Below, piece by piece: positions 16,827 through 26,444 of a stretch of DNA of 64,000 nucleotides (its first letter is position 1; every line of letters begins with the position of its first letter). The notes under the pieces are model-generated. The model was not told the DNA's origin. It saw only the letters and a list, made by a program, of their open reading frames with translations, and did no database searches. Position numbers and translations under genes: made by a program. Source of the DNA: Anaerolineales bacterium (GTDB taxonomy: Bacteria > Chloroflexota > Anaerolineae > Anaerolineales > UBA11579); assembly GCA_019637675.1 (NCBI GenBank), contig JAHBVE010000001.1, positions 62,001-126,000 of the forward strand. Reading direction: 5' to 3'.

Positions 16827-17533
16827 CAGGGTGCGTAGCTCTCGGCCAATATCGCCTGGCCGGTCGGGCCTTGCAGGCAGCCCAGCAGGCGGCGGGCGGC
16901 GCCTTGCGGCGGCTCGCTGCCTAGCGCCAGCACTGGCAGGCTCACGTTGTAGTCGAAAGTGCGCACGCTTTCGTCCGCCCAGGCGGCGGGCAGGATGCCG
17001 GCCGCCCCGCTGTTGGCGGCCACGTTCTGCAGCAGCACCGAAGGATCGGTGGCGATGATCGCCACGCCGCTGAACGCGCCGCGCACCACATTGCTGCGCA
17101 TGGCCTGCAGCGCTTCGTCGCTCTCCGGCGGGATGAACAGCAGCACGCTTTCATTCCGCCCGCCGAGTTGGGCCCAGTTCTGCACCCGGCCGCTGAGCAG
17201 GTCGGCCGCCTGCAGGCTGCTGAAGTTGTTCAGCCCCTGGGCCGGGTTGACCGCCAGCACGATCCGTTCGGTGGCGATCAGCGCAGCAAACTCGGCCTGC
17301 GTGTCGCGGCCCAGATGGATATACAGGTCGTACTCGCGGTAGTCGATCTCGGAGGGGTGGATCGAATCGATGACCGCCGCCACGCTGTCATCCGCCGGCA
17401 GGCACGCCATCACCGCTTCGGCCACCGGGTAGGCGGCCGGGCTGATGGCCAGGCGCACCGTCTCCTGCGGGGCAGCCTGCGGGCTGCACCCCATCAAGAC
17501 CAAAGCGGCGAGGAAGAGCAGGGCGGGCTTCAT
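16826..17533 (-). CDS. Substrate-binding-like lipoprotein
   Basis: A 235-residue lipoprotein with a signal ending in the lipobox LVLMGC. The remainder reads as a periplasmic-binding-protein-like domain of the PstS/phosphate-binding superfamily (RLAISPAAYPVAEAVMACLP, then FSSLQAADLLSGRVQNWAQLGG, then GAAGILPAAWA). No permease or ATPase lies next to it, so it may be an orphan binding protein or a sensor input. It overlaps uppP at its start and the cupin gene at its end by ATGA junctions. The ATG at 17533 is chosen for the overlap and signal peptide, although the frame is open to 17569. Confidence 0.8.
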   Translation of the reverse strand: MKPALLFLAALVLMGCSPQAAPQETVRLAISPAAYPVAEAVMACLPADDSVAAVIDSIHPSEIDYREYDLYIHLGRDTQAEFAALIATERIVLAVNPAQGLNNFSSLQAADLLSGRVQNWAQLGGRNESVLLFIPPESDEALQAMRSNVVRGAFSGVAIIATDPSVLLQNVAANSGAAGILPAAWADESVRTFDYNVSLPVLALGSEPPQGAARRLLGCLQGPTGQAILAESYAP

Positions 17534-18333
17534 TGCAATAGCAGGATAGCGATGCCCAATACGGTGCAATAAATGGCGAAAGGGTAAAACGAGTGCGTGG
17601 CGAGATAGCGCAGCAACAGGTCAATGGCAATGTAACCCACGATCGCCGCGGCGGTGAAGCCCACCGCCAGCGGCAGCAGCAAGCTGGCCGCCCCGGCCAG
17701 ACTGCCCAGCTGCATCAGCGCCACGATACCCGCCGCCGGCATGATCGGCACCGACATCAGGAAGGCGAAGCGAGCCGCCTGACGGCGGTCGAGGTTGCGC
17801 AGCATGCCGCCGAACAGGGTCGAGGCCGAGCGCGAGACGGCCGGCAACAGCGCAAAGATCTGCGCCACGCCGATCCATACCGCATCAGTCGCGGTCAGCT
17901 CGCTAAGCTGGCGCTGTTTCTTGCCCAGCCACTCAGCCGCTACCAGCAGCAGTGCATTCACGATCAGAAAGATGCCCGTATAGGTCAGGTTGGAGAAGGT
18001 CTCCATGCTGTCTTTGATGAACCAGCCCACGATCACAGCCGGCAGCATCGAGAGCAGCACCAGCCAGCCCAGGCGAGCGTTCGGGCTGGTCTTGCGGGTG
18101 CGCAGGCTGGCGAGCACATCCGTGGCGATGGCTAGCAGGTCTTTACGGAAGTAGGCCAGCACCGCCAGCCAGGTGCCCAGCTGGATGAGGACATCGAACA
18201 CGAACGCGCTGGTGTCCTCGGCCGGCAGGCCCAGCCAGTTGCGCGCCAGGATCAGATGCCCGGAGCTGGAAATGGGCAAGAATTCGGTGAGGCCCTGCAC
18301 AATGCCGAGCAGCGTGGCCTGGAATAAGTTCAT
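17530..18333 (-). CDS. uppP: Undecaprenyl-diphosphatase UppP (BacA)
   Basis: A 267-residue integral membrane phosphatase that converts undecaprenyl diphosphate to the monophosphate, recycling the lipid carrier for cell-wall synthesis. The signatures are clear: GIVQGLTEFLPISSSGHLIL at the N-terminus and LLPAVSRSASTLFGGML in the middle, with about seven further hydrophobic segments. Length is typical. It starts 42 bases after tgt on the reverse strand, and its stop overlaps the lipoprotein start (ATGA). Confidence 0.97.
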   Translation of the reverse strand: MNLFQATLLGIVQGLTEFLPISSSGHLILARNWLGLPAEDTSAFVFDVLIQLGTWLAVLAYFRKDLLAIATDVLASLRTRKTSPNARLGWLVLLSMLPAVIVGWFIKDSMETFSNLTYTGIFLIVNALLLVAAEWLGKKQRQLSELTATDAVWIGVAQIFALLPAVSRSASTLFGGMLRNLDRRQAARFAFLMSVPIMPAAGIVALMQLGSLAGAASLLLPLAVGFTAAAIVGYIAIDLLLRYLATHSFYPFAIYCTVLGIAILLLQ

Positions 18334-18375
18334 GGAAGGCGATACCTCATTGTTGGGATGGGAAGCATAGGTATC

Positions 18376-19497
18376 TTACCTGAGGCGGGCGGCGGCCTGC
18401 TGCGCTTCCAGCGCAGCAACCACCTGGGGGAAGCTGCCATCCAGAATCGCAGCCCGCAGGTCTCTGGCGATGTGAATGAGCGTATATAGATTGTGGATCG
18501 AGAGCAGCGTGCCAGCCAGCATCTCTTTGGCGACGATCAGATGGCGCAGGTAGGCGCGGTTGAAGCTGCGGCAGGTGTAGCAGCCGCAGCTTTCGTCGAT
18601 GGGCTTGGCGTCCCGAGCAAACTCGGCGTTCTTGAGATTGAGACGCCCGCCGGAGCGCAGGAAGACGGCGTTGGTGCGCCCCAGGCGGGTGGGCAGCACG
18701 CAATCAAAGATGTCTATGCCGCGTTGGATGCACTGCACCAGATCCTCGGGCGTGCCGACGCCCATCAGATAGCGCGGCTTGTCGGCCGGCAGGATCGGGT
18801 CCACCACATCCAGCATGGCGTGCATGTCCTCCTTGCTTTCGCCGACCGAGAGCCCGCCGATGGCGTTGCCCGGCAGGCCAAGGCTGGCGACGAACTCGGC
18901 GGACTTGGCGCGCAGCTCCGGCCAGACCCCGCCCTGCACAATGCCGAACAGCGCCTGGTCGCCGCGCCGTTTAGCGGCGATGCAGCGCTGCAGCCAGGCA
19001 TGCGTGCGCAACATCGCCTGCTCGTTGTAGGCCCGGTCAGTCGGCTCGGCGCATTCATCGAAGGCCATGACGATGTCCGCCCCCAAATTCTCCTGGATAG
19101 CCATCACGCTTTCGGGCGTGAAACGATGTAGCGAGCCGTCAATGTGGCTGCGGAAATCCACGCCGTCATCATCCACTGAGCGGGTCTGCGAAAGCGAGAA
19201 GACCTGGAACCCGCCCGAGTCGGTCAGCATGGGGTTGGGCCACTGCATGAAGTTGTGCAGGCCGCCCATCTCGGCCACCAGCGTGTCGCCGGGGCGCAGG
19301 TAGAGGTGATATGTGTTGGAGAGCACCAGGCTGGCGCCCATCTCGTGCAGCTGCGGCGGCGTAACGGCCTTGACGGTGGCCGCCGTCCCCACCGGGGCGA
19401 AGACCGGCGTGAGCAGCTCGCCGTGCGGCGTGGCAAAGCGGCCGGCGCGGGCGCGGCCGCTTTGCCCTTCAAGCGTGAATTTGAAATCGAAGCTCAT
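18376..19497 (-). CDS. tgt: Queuine tRNA-ribosyltransferase (tRNA-guanine transglycosylase)
   Basis: A 373-residue bacterial TGT that exchanges guanine 34 of GUN-anticodon tRNAs for preQ1. Visible motifs are SNTYHLYLRPGD, LTDSGGFQVFSL, GGLSVGE, RYLMGVGTPEDL, the loop DCVLPTRLGRTNA and the zinc site CGCYTCRSFNRAYLRHL. Length is as expected. Its start overlaps the stop of the SLC13 permease (ATGA). The next enzyme of the pathway, QueA, is encoded elsewhere in this window (42430-43446), so the two are not in one operon. Confidence 0.97.
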   Translation of the reverse strand: MSFDFKFTLEGQSGRARAGRFATPHGELLTPVFAPVGTAATVKAVTPPQLHEMGASLVLSNTYHLYLRPGDTLVAEMGGLHNFMQWPNPMLTDSGGFQVFSLSQTRSVDDDGVDFRSHIDGSLHRFTPESVMAIQENLGADIVMAFDECAEPTDRAYNEQAMLRTHAWLQRCIAAKRRGDQALFGIVQGGVWPELRAKSAEFVASLGLPGNAIGGLSVGESKEDMHAMLDVVDPILPADKPRYLMGVGTPEDLVQCIQRGIDIFDCVLPTRLGRTNAVFLRSGGRLNLKNAEFARDAKPIDESCGCYTCRSFNRAYLRHLIVAKEMLAGTLLSIHNLYTLIHIARDLRAAILDGSFPQVVAALEAQQAAARLR

Positions 19498-21851
19498 GGC
19501 CAGAAATAGGGAACCGCCACCACGGCGATCGCCAGGGTCAACAGCGTCAGCGGCAGGCCCAGGCGGAAATAGTCGCCAAAGCGGTAGCCGCCCGCGCCCA
19601 TCACTAACAGATTGGCCGGGTGCCCGGTGGGGGTGAGGAAGGGCAGCGATGCGCCCAGGGCGATCGTGATCAGCATCGCTTGCGGCGAAGCCGCCACGCC
19701 CTGGCTGTTGAGCGCAATGCTGGAGATCAGCACCACCACCACCGCAGTGGGGATGAACTGCGCTGCCAGGTTGCTGGCGATGAACAGCACCGCGATCAGC
19801 AGCGGCGTCTGCCAGTGCGCCGCCGAGGCGAGCAAGATGTTGCCCAGGTAGCCGGCCGCGCCGGTGTTCTCGAGGGCGATGCCGAGCGGCAGCATGCCGG
19901 CGATCAGGAAGATGGCCGGCCAGTGGATCGAGCGCTGGGCTTCTTCCATGGTCAGGCAGCGCGAGAGCACCATCAGGGCCGCGCCCGCCACGGCGGCCAC
20001 CTCGATCGGCAATATGCGGAAGCCTACGCTGGCGATGACGCCGAACATGATGAGCGTCGCCAGCAGGGCTTTTTCCTTGCGCGGCGCCTCTTGCAAGTCA
20101 GGCGAGGTGACAAGGAATTCGCCGCTTTCGGCCAGCAGCTTGATGCGGCTGCGGTCACCGTGAATGAGCAGCGTATCGCCGGCGTGCAGCGGCATCTCGC
20201 GCAGGTTAAAACGGTAGGGGCGGCCACGCCGCCAGATGGCGAGCACGTTCAAGCCGTAATGTTCGCGGAAGTGAATATCCTGCAGGGTCTTGTCCTTCAG
20301 CTCAGCGTGGGGTGAGATGACCATCTCGGCCAGGCCCACATCCTCGGTTTCCAACTCGGCCGGGCGCGGGATGGTGGCCGCGCCAATGATCTCGAGCTCT
20401 TGCAGGCCATGCAGCAGTTCCACATCCTCGGCGCGGCCTTCGACCACCAGCTGGTCGCCGGCGCGCAGGCGCTCACGCGGGCGCGGCATCAGGCGCGTCT
20501 TGCCCTCGCGCACGATGCCCAGCACTGAGAGTCCGAAGGTGTCGGCCAGGTCGCTCTCGGCCAGGCTGAGCCCATCCAGGCGTGAGCCTGCCGGCACGCT
20601 GAGCAGCTGCAGGCGGTCTTGCAGGCGATATTCGGCCAGGTCGCTCTCGCGCGCGGCGAAATCAGATGATTGGCCCAGGCTGGCCATCTGCTTGCGGCTG
20701 GTCTGCAGCAGCAAACGGTCGCCCGCTTGCAGGGGGAGGTGTTGGAAGTTGGTGCGGATCACCCGTTCGCCGCGGCGGATCGCCAGCACGTTGGCGTTGT
20801 ACTGCTTGCGGAAATCCATGCGTGAGAGCGAGCGCTCCTCCAGCGGCGAATCGGGCGTGATCTCGACTTCAACCAAGGAGACCTGCGGCGAGATCAGGTT
20901 GCGCACCGCCAGGCTGGGGTCGCCATCGCCTGAGTTGCCGTTGGGGCTGTGCAGCGTGAGGGTCTGCCCCTCGATGAGCTGCTGCAGCAGCTCGATGCGG
21001 CCGAGCACCAGCAGCTCATCGCCGCCGCGCAGCAGCGTATCCGGCGTGGGCGAGAAGCGCGGCCGGCCGTCACGCGTAATGCCGATCACGTTGAGCTTCA
21101 GGGCCGCACCCAGGCGGCTGGCGCTCAGCGGGCGGCCCGCCAGGCTCCCGTTCTGGGGCAGGCGCACGGTGAACAAACGCTCCCCCAGGTCGAATAGTTC
21201 GCCGGTTTCGTGCAGCTGGCTCATTTGCAGGGCCGAGGTGCGTTGCGGCACCAGGCGGCGGCCGAAGATGGCCAGGAAGGCGATGCCGCCCAGCGCCACA
21301 GGCAGGCCTACGCGGGCAAAGTCAAAGAAGCCGAAGGCCGGCAGGCCCAGCTCGATGAGGGCGTTGTTGGCCAGCAGGTTGGACGCGTTGCTGATCAGGG
21401 TGTTGGTGCCGCCCAGCAGGGTGCCGAAGGCGATCGGCATGAGCATATGCGAGGTGGCCAGCCCGCGCTTTTTGGCGATCTGGTTGACCACCGGCAGCAT
21501 CATGACCACGATGCCGGTGCTGCTGGTAAAAGAAGAGAACAGGGCCACCATGAACAGGATGGCGGTCAGCAGGGTCACTTCGCTCTTGCCGCCCACCGCG
21601 TTCAGCCGGCGGCCCAGCCAGTTGGCTACCCCGGTGCGGGCCAGGCCGGCGCTGATGATCAGCATGGCCCAAATGGTGATGATGGCTGGGTTGCTGAAGC
21701 CGGAGAACGCCTCGGCAGGGGTGATGATCTGGCTCAGGGCCAGGCCCAGCAGCACCAGCAAGCCGATAAGGTCGGCCCGGAAGCGCTCGGTGGCCAGCAG
21801 CAGCACAGCGGCGGACAAAATGCCCAAGGTCAGGGCAATTTGGGGGGTCAT
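19494..21851 (-). CDS. SLC13/DASS-type permease with four TrkA-C (RCK_C) domains
   Basis: A 785-residue transporter. N-terminal transmembrane segments (about 1-200) and a C-terminal set (about 590-785) have ArsB/CitM/SLC13 character (FSSFTSSTGIVVMMLPVVNQIAK; FLTPTGHPANLLVMGAGGYR). Between them lie four RCK_C-like domains in a row, each ending in a GD-L/E-L-L-hydrophobic pattern (GGDELLVLG, AGDRLLLQT, AGDQLVVEG, AGDTLLIHG). Such domains gate transport in response to ligands. Substrate (dicarboxylate, sulfate or other anion) is not determined. It is the first gene of the reverse operon that continues with tgt. Confidence 0.9.
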   Translation of the reverse strand: MTPQIALTLGILSAAVLLLATERFRADLIGLLVLLGLALSQIITPAEAFSGFSNPAIITIWAMLIISAGLARTGVANWLGRRLNAVGGKSEVTLLTAILFMVALFSSFTSSTGIVVMMLPVVNQIAKKRGLATSHMLMPIAFGTLLGGTNTLISNASNLLANNALIELGLPAFGFFDFARVGLPVALGGIAFLAIFGRRLVPQRTSALQMSQLHETGELFDLGERLFTVRLPQNGSLAGRPLSASRLGAALKLNVIGITRDGRPRFSPTPDTLLRGGDELLVLGRIELLQQLIEGQTLTLHSPNGNSGDGDPSLAVRNLISPQVSLVEVEITPDSPLEERSLSRMDFRKQYNANVLAIRRGERVIRTNFQHLPLQAGDRLLLQTSRKQMASLGQSSDFAARESDLAEYRLQDRLQLLSVPAGSRLDGLSLAESDLADTFGLSVLGIVREGKTRLMPRPRERLRAGDQLVVEGRAEDVELLHGLQELEIIGAATIPRPAELETEDVGLAEMVISPHAELKDKTLQDIHFREHYGLNVLAIWRRGRPYRFNLREMPLHAGDTLLIHGDRSRIKLLAESGEFLVTSPDLQEAPRKEKALLATLIMFGVIASVGFRILPIEVAAVAGAALMVLSRCLTMEEAQRSIHWPAIFLIAGMLPLGIALENTGAAGYLGNILLASAAHWQTPLLIAVLFIASNLAAQFIPTAVVVVLISSIALNSQGVAASPQAMLITIALGASLPFLTPTGHPANLLVMGAGGYRFGDYFRLGLPLTLLTLAIAVVAVPYFWP

Positions 21852-21963
21852 GTGAGGATGGAGCCGCTGAACGGCGGCCGGGGCGTTGCGGAGAGGGAAA
21901 ATCGCATGTGCGGAGAGCTAATTATACCGTCGGCGCTTAAACGAAGGCTCTGAGGGCTGCTGA

Positions 21964-21969
21964 TATAAT
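21964..21969 (+). promoter_or_regulatory. Candidate -10 box for the lysine 6-transaminase gene
   Basis: A consensus TATAAT lies about 40 bases upstream of the start, in the 158-base divergent gap. No good -35 hexamer is visible at the usual distance. Confidence 0.4.
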
Positions 21970-22009
21970 GCCGAGGTTACTACTCGGAATGACCCAATAA
22001 AGGAAGCCA

Positions 22010-23350
22010 ATGAAACCGTCTGACGTACACGCAATTATTGCCAAGCATCTGCCTGCCGGCAGCGAACCGATCGTCGTTGATATTGAGGGTTCGCACGGCC
22101 CGTATTTGCGTGACGCCATCACCGGCAAAGAGTACATTGACTTCTTCACCTACTTTGCCAGCGCCCCGGTGAGCCATAACCACCCCAAAATGCACGAATC
22201 AGCCTTCATTGAGAAGATGCTGAGCGTTGCCATCACCAAGCCGTCTTCCTCTGACTTTTTCACCACCTACATGGCTGAGTTCGTCGAGACCTTTGCCAAG
22301 TACATCATGCCCTCCAGCATGCAAAAGCTGTTCCTGGTCGGCGGCGGCGCCCTGGCGGTCGAGAACGCCCTCAAAGTGGCCTTCGACTGGAAGGTGCGCC
22401 GTAACTTCGCCACCATCAGCAAGCCGCCCAAGGGCCGCATGCACCGCATTGATGGGCTGGGCAGCAAGGTCATCCACTTCCGTGAAGCCTTCCATGGCCG
22501 CTCCGGCTACACCGTCTCGATGACCAATACCCACGACGAGCGCAAGTACCTGTACTTTCCCAAGTTCGAGTGGCCGCGGGTGCTCAACCCCAAGCTGCGC
22601 TTCCCGGTGACGGATGAGGTGCTGGCGGAGGTTAAGAAGGCCGAAGAGATCGCCATCACCCAGATCGAGTTCGCGCTGCAGCAGTTCCCCGGCGACATCG
22701 CCGCGCTCATCATCGAACCCATCCAGGGCGAGGGCGGCGACAATCACTTCCGCCCCGAGTTCTTCAAAGAACTGCGCCGCCTGGCCGATGAGCACGAGTT
22801 CCTGCTCATCATGGACGAGGTGCAGAGCGGCATGGGCATCACCGGCAAGATGTGGGCAGTGGAGCACATGGGCATTGAGCCGGACATTATTGTGTTCGGC
22901 AAGAAGTCGCAGGTGTGCGGTTTCATCGCCGGTGACCGCATTGATGATGTGGAAAAGAACGTGTTTATCGAAGAGAGCCGCATCAACTCCACCTGGGGTG
23001 GCGACCTGACCGACATGGTGCGCTCGCAGCGTTTCATTGAGATCATGCACGAAGAGAAGCTGGTCGAGCACACCGCCAAAATGGGTGAGCGCTTGATCGC
23101 CGGCCTGCACAGCGTGGCCAGCCAATCCAAAGGCTTTATGGACAATGTGCGCGGCCGCGGCATGATGGTGGCCTTCGATACGCCCAGCAGCGAGGCCCGC
23201 GATGGCCTGCTGGAACGCATGAAGGAGAACGGCGTATACGCGCTCAGTTGCGGTCCGCGCTCGGTGCGCTTCCGCGGCATGCTCGACACGCCAGCCGATG
23301 TGATCGACAAGGCGCTGGAAGTTCTGGAAGCCAGCCTGCCCAAAGCCTGA
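22010..23350 (+). CDS. lat: L-lysine 6-transaminase
   Basis: A 446-residue class-III PLP aminotransferase matching the L-lysine 6-transaminase (Lat) subfamily. It moves the epsilon-amino group of lysine to 2-oxoglutarate, giving allysine and glutamate. Visible features are the FFTYFASAPVSHNHPKM segment, LFLVGGGALAVENALKVAFDWK, the PLP Asp region LLIMDEVQSGMGITGKMW and the Schiff-base lysine in FGKKSQVCG. STWGGDLTDMVR is the C-terminal signature. AGGAAG lies 6 bases upstream of the ATG. The gene stands apart from any lysine catabolic partner here, so its pathway (alpha-aminoadipate formation or a secondary use) is open. Confidence 0.93.
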   Translation: MKPSDVHAIIAKHLPAGSEPIVVDIEGSHGPYLRDAITGKEYIDFFTYFASAPVSHNHPKMHESAFIEKMLSVAITKPSSSDFFTTYMAEFVETFAKYIMPSSMQKLFLVGGGALAVENALKVAFDWKVRRNFATISKPPKGRMHRIDGLGSKVIHFREAFHGRSGYTVSMTNTHDERKYLYFPKFEWPRVLNPKLRFPVTDEVLAEVKKAEEIAITQIEFALQQFPGDIAALIIEPIQGEGGDNHFRPEFFKELRRLADEHEFLLIMDEVQSGMGITGKMWAVEHMGIEPDIIVFGKKSQVCGFIAGDRIDDVEKNVFIEESRINSTWGGDLTDMVRSQRFIEIMHEEKLVEHTAKMGERLIAGLHSVASQSKGFMDNVRGRGMMVAFDTPSSEARDGLLERMKENGVYALSCGPRSVRFRGMLDTPADVIDKALEVLEASLPKA

Positions 23351-23422
23351 GCATACGCCGTATGACCGGGCAACCTGAGGCTGGCGCACCCATAGCGGCC
23401 GGCCTCAAGGACGGAATGGTCT

Positions 23423-24976
23423 ATGTTGCCTGACTTTAGAGTACGCCAGCGCGACTATCTGCTTGAGATCGCGCGGGTCATCACCCAAGAGCTGGACCTG
23501 GACGAGGTGCTGGCGCGCATCCTGCGCCACGCCGCTGACCTGCTGGCCGGCCAGGCTGGCCTGGTGGCACTGCGCGGCGAGCCGGGCGGCTGGGCCACGG
23601 CCGCCTCGTACGGCATCCCCAACGAGCTGATCCAATACCTGAACCCGATCCTGGCGGCGGTGCCTGACCATGAGGATCCGGCCCGCTTTGAGCTGCCCGA
23701 GGTCAACCGCCTGCTGCAGCGTCTGGCGCGTGAGGTCAGCCTGGGCCTGTTCACCGGCGTGGGCCTGCCGCTGATCGCCCAGAACCGCGTGCTGGGCGTG
23801 ATCTTTGTCTTTCGCAATTACCGCGGCCAGTTCTCCGGTGAAGACCGTGTGCTGCTGCAGAGCTTTGCGGTGCAGGCGGCCATCGCCGTGCAGAACGCCC
23901 AGCAATATGCCAATACCAACCGTGAGCGCCGGCGCACCGAAGCCATCCTGGATGCGGTCGCCGACGGCATCCTGATCCTGGGGGCGGACCACACCATCGA
24001 GCGCTGCAACCCGGCCTTCGCCCGCCTCTCCGGCCGAGCTGCCGATGACGTGGCTGGCCAGAAGCACAATGATGTCATCCAGTTCGGCAAGCTGGAGCAT
24101 GGGCCAACGCTCGAGCAGGCTGAGGCCGGCGGCTGGCCGCTGACGCCCACCGCGACTCTATATGTAGAGGGCGACCTGCAGCGCCCGGACGGCAGCACAC
24201 TGGCCGTGGGCGTGACCTACGCCCCGCTGCAGACCCAGGGCGGCCAGCTGCTCAACATCATCGCCTCCGTGCGGGATGTGAGCCGTTTCCGCGAAGCCGA
24301 GGAGTTGCAGAGCACGTTCATCTCGGTCATCAGCCATGAGCTCAAGACGCCCGTGGCGCTCATCAAGGGCTATGTGGGCACGCTCCGCCGCCCGGATGTG
24401 CGCTGGGATGGCAAGGTGGTGCAAGACAGCCTGGAAGTCATCGAAGAGGAAGCCGACCGCCTGAGCGGCCTGATCGAGAACCTGCTGGATGCCTCGCGCC
24501 TGGAGGCGGGCGTGCTGCCGATCAACGCCAGCGATATTTCGCTGCCGCTGCTGGCTGAGCGCATGGCCGAGCGCTTCCGCACCCAGTCGCCCTCGCACAA
24601 GTTCGTGCTGGATTTTCCGCCAGACTATCCGGTCATCCTGGCCGACGAGCAGCGCATCGGCCAGGTGCTGCTCAACCTGCTGTCGAATGCGGTTAAGTAT
24701 TCGCCGCAGGGCGGCGAGATCCGCATTTGGGGCCAGGTGCGGCCGGAGCATGTGGTGGTATGCGTCAGCGACCAGGGGCCAGGCATTGCGCCGGGCGACA
24801 TCCCTCACATCTTTGACCGCTTCTACCGCGCTGACGAAGCCCAGCGCAACACCAAAGGCGCCGGTCTTGGTTTATATTTGACGCGTGCCATTCTGGAAGC
24901 GCATGGGGGCAGCATCTGGGTGGACCCAACCTACAAAGACGGCGCGTGCATCTGCTTTTCACTGCCGCGCCACTAA
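23423..24976 (+). CDS. GAF-PAS sensor histidine kinase
   Basis: A 517-residue cytoplasmic histidine kinase. A GAF domain (about 15-155) is followed by a PAS domain (about 165-280). The dimerisation/phosphoacceptor motif SVISHELKTPVALIKGY has His305. The ATPase domain (about 405-515) has an N-box (LLNLLSNAVKYS), DQGPGIAPGDIPHIFDRFYR and GAGLGLYL. No transmembrane segment is visible. No response regulator lies nearby, so this is an orphan kinase. It starts 72 bases after lat and is followed after 21 bases by the CpXC gene, which suggests co-transcription. Confidence 0.94.
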   Translation: MLPDFRVRQRDYLLEIARVITQELDLDEVLARILRHAADLLAGQAGLVALRGEPGGWATAASYGIPNELIQYLNPILAAVPDHEDPARFELPEVNRLLQRLAREVSLGLFTGVGLPLIAQNRVLGVIFVFRNYRGQFSGEDRVLLQSFAVQAAIAVQNAQQYANTNRERRRTEAILDAVADGILILGADHTIERCNPAFARLSGRAADDVAGQKHNDVIQFGKLEHGPTLEQAEAGGWPLTPTATLYVEGDLQRPDGSTLAVGVTYAPLQTQGGQLLNIIASVRDVSRFREAEELQSTFISVISHELKTPVALIKGYVGTLRRPDVRWDGKVVQDSLEVIEEEADRLSGLIENLLDASRLEAGVLPINASDISLPLLAERMAERFRTQSPSHKFVLDFPPDYPVILADEQRIGQVLLNLLSNAVKYSPQGGEIRIWGQVRPEHVVVCVSDQGPGIAPGDIPHIFDRFYRADEAQRNTKGAGLGLYLTRAILEAHGGSIWVDPTYKDGACICFSLPRH

Positions 24977-24997
24977 ATTCATGAAGAACGAGAGAGC

Positions 24998-26347
24998 ATG
25001 CCACGTACACAAGTTGCCTGTCCCCAATGCCGCACACCCGTACCTGCTGAAGTGGAGCAGTTGTTTGATGTTGGGGTAGAACCGCAAGCCAAGCAGAAAT
25101 TATTGAACGGCACGGTCAATGTGATCCAGTGCCCGAATTGCCGCTTCCAGGGCCAGATCCCCGTGCCGATCGTGTATCACGACCCCGGCAAGGAGCTGCT
25201 GCTGACCTACTTCCCGCCGGAGCTGAACACGCCCGTCATGGAGCAGGAGCGCCAGATCGCCCCGTTCATGAACCGGGTGGTCAACAGCTTGAAGCAGGAA
25301 GAGCGCAAAGCCTATCTGTTCAAGCCGCAGCAGATGTTCACCTACCAGAACTTGATCGAAAAAGTGCTGGAGGGTGAGGGCATCACCAAAGAAATGCTGC
25401 AGGCGCAGCAAAAGCGGGTCGAGCTGCTGCAGAGCCTGCTGACCGCGCCCGAGGACGGCCTGGTGGACCTGGTGAAACAGAACGCCGCCACCGTGGATGC
25501 TGACTTCTTCACTCTGCTGAGCCGCATGCTGCAGGCCGGGCTGGGCGCCGGCGACGAGGCCGCTGCCGTGCGCCTGGGCAAGATCCAGGAAGCCCTGCTG
25601 GAGAACACGGACCTCGGCAAGCAGATCAAGCAGCAGGCCGATGAGATCGAAGCGGCCAGAGCCGCCCTGGAGGGCGCCGGGGCCGAGCTGACCCGCGAGA
25701 AGCTGCTGGAGCTGCTGCTGGCCGCGGCTGACAATGAGGCCCGCTTGAGCGCCATGGTTAGCATGGCCCGCCCGGGGCTGGACTATGTGTTCTTCCAGCA
25801 GCTGAGCGAGCAGGTCGAAAAAGCCGGCGAGGATGAGAAGGCCAAGCTGAGCGGTCTGCGCGAAAAGCTGCTGGAGATGACCCGCCAGATCGACGAGCAG
25901 TTGCAGGCCCGCGTGGGCGCAGCCCAGCGCAACCTGGAAGCGATGCTGGCCGCCGAGAACCCGATCGAGCTGCTGCAGCAGAACCCCGCCATCCTGGATG
26001 AGCTGTTCGTGCAGGTCATCAACCAGAGCCTGCAGGATGCCGCCGAGAAGAAAGACGGCGAGCGCTTGCAGAAGCTGCAGCGGCTGGCCATGCTGATCCA
26101 GCAGCTCATCAACCCGGGCTACAACCCGGCCCTGCTGGAAGAGCTGATCGAGGCCGCCGATGACGCCGCCCGCGCCAAAGTGGCCCAGGAGAACCTGGAG
26201 TCGATCACGCCCGAGTTCCTCGAGAGCTTGTCGGCCATGATGGCCCAGCTGCAGGACAGCCCGGACCAGGAGCTGGCGGAGAAGGTGCGCCAAGCCTACC
26301 GCGCCGCGCTGAAGGCTTCGATGCAAAAGGGCATGCAAGGGCAGTAG
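24998..26347 (+). CDS. CpXC-domain protein with long helical C-terminus
   Basis: A 449-residue protein with an N-terminal CpXC zinc-binding domain: Cys8 and Cys11 (ACPQC), Cys45 and Cys48 (QCPNC). It continues in the conserved IPVPIVYHDPGKELLLTYFPPELN pattern typical of these proteins. The C-terminal 300 residues are predicted helical and rich in Glu, Gln, Leu and Ala, with probable coiled coils. The function of CpXC proteins is unknown; zinc binding is inferred from the Cys pairs. It follows the histidine kinase in the same direction and ends at a hairpin. Confidence 0.85.
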   Translation: MPRTQVACPQCRTPVPAEVEQLFDVGVEPQAKQKLLNGTVNVIQCPNCRFQGQIPVPIVYHDPGKELLLTYFPPELNTPVMEQERQIAPFMNRVVNSLKQEERKAYLFKPQQMFTYQNLIEKVLEGEGITKEMLQAQQKRVELLQSLLTAPEDGLVDLVKQNAATVDADFFTLLSRMLQAGLGAGDEAAAVRLGKIQEALLENTDLGKQIKQQADEIEAARAALEGAGAELTREKLLELLLAAADNEARLSAMVSMARPGLDYVFFQQLSEQVEKAGEDEKAKLSGLREKLLEMTRQIDEQLQARVGAAQRNLEAMLAAENPIELLQQNPAILDELFVQVINQSLQDAAEKKDGERLQKLQRLAMLIQQLINPGYNPALLEELIEAADDAARAKVAQENLESITPEFLESLSAMMAQLQDSPDQELAEKVRQAYRAALKASMQKGMQGQ

Positions 26348-26402
26348 CCGTAAGCTCCACAGAGCGGTTGGGGGGCGCGATACGATGCTGTTCTTGTGTG
26401 CT

Positions 26403-26430
26403 AGACTAGCTATTCATAGCTAGTCTTTGC
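26403..26430 (+). terminator. Probable terminator after the CpXC gene
   Basis: A perfect 10-bp stem AGACTAGCTA with its complement and a 4-base loop is followed by TTGCTT. The T-run is weak, so efficiency is uncertain. Confidence 0.55.
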
Positions 26431-26444
26431 TTAAGTGAGGGAAA

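Noticed and set aside
20290..21855. Long forward-strand frame of over 500 codons opposite the SLC13 permease
   Set aside because: Arg/Ser-rich translation with no motif; a GC-rich antisense shadow of a clear transporter gene.
22199..23389. Long reverse frame opposite the lysine 6-transaminase
   Set aside because: No motif and atypical composition; the forward gene is a clear aminotransferase.
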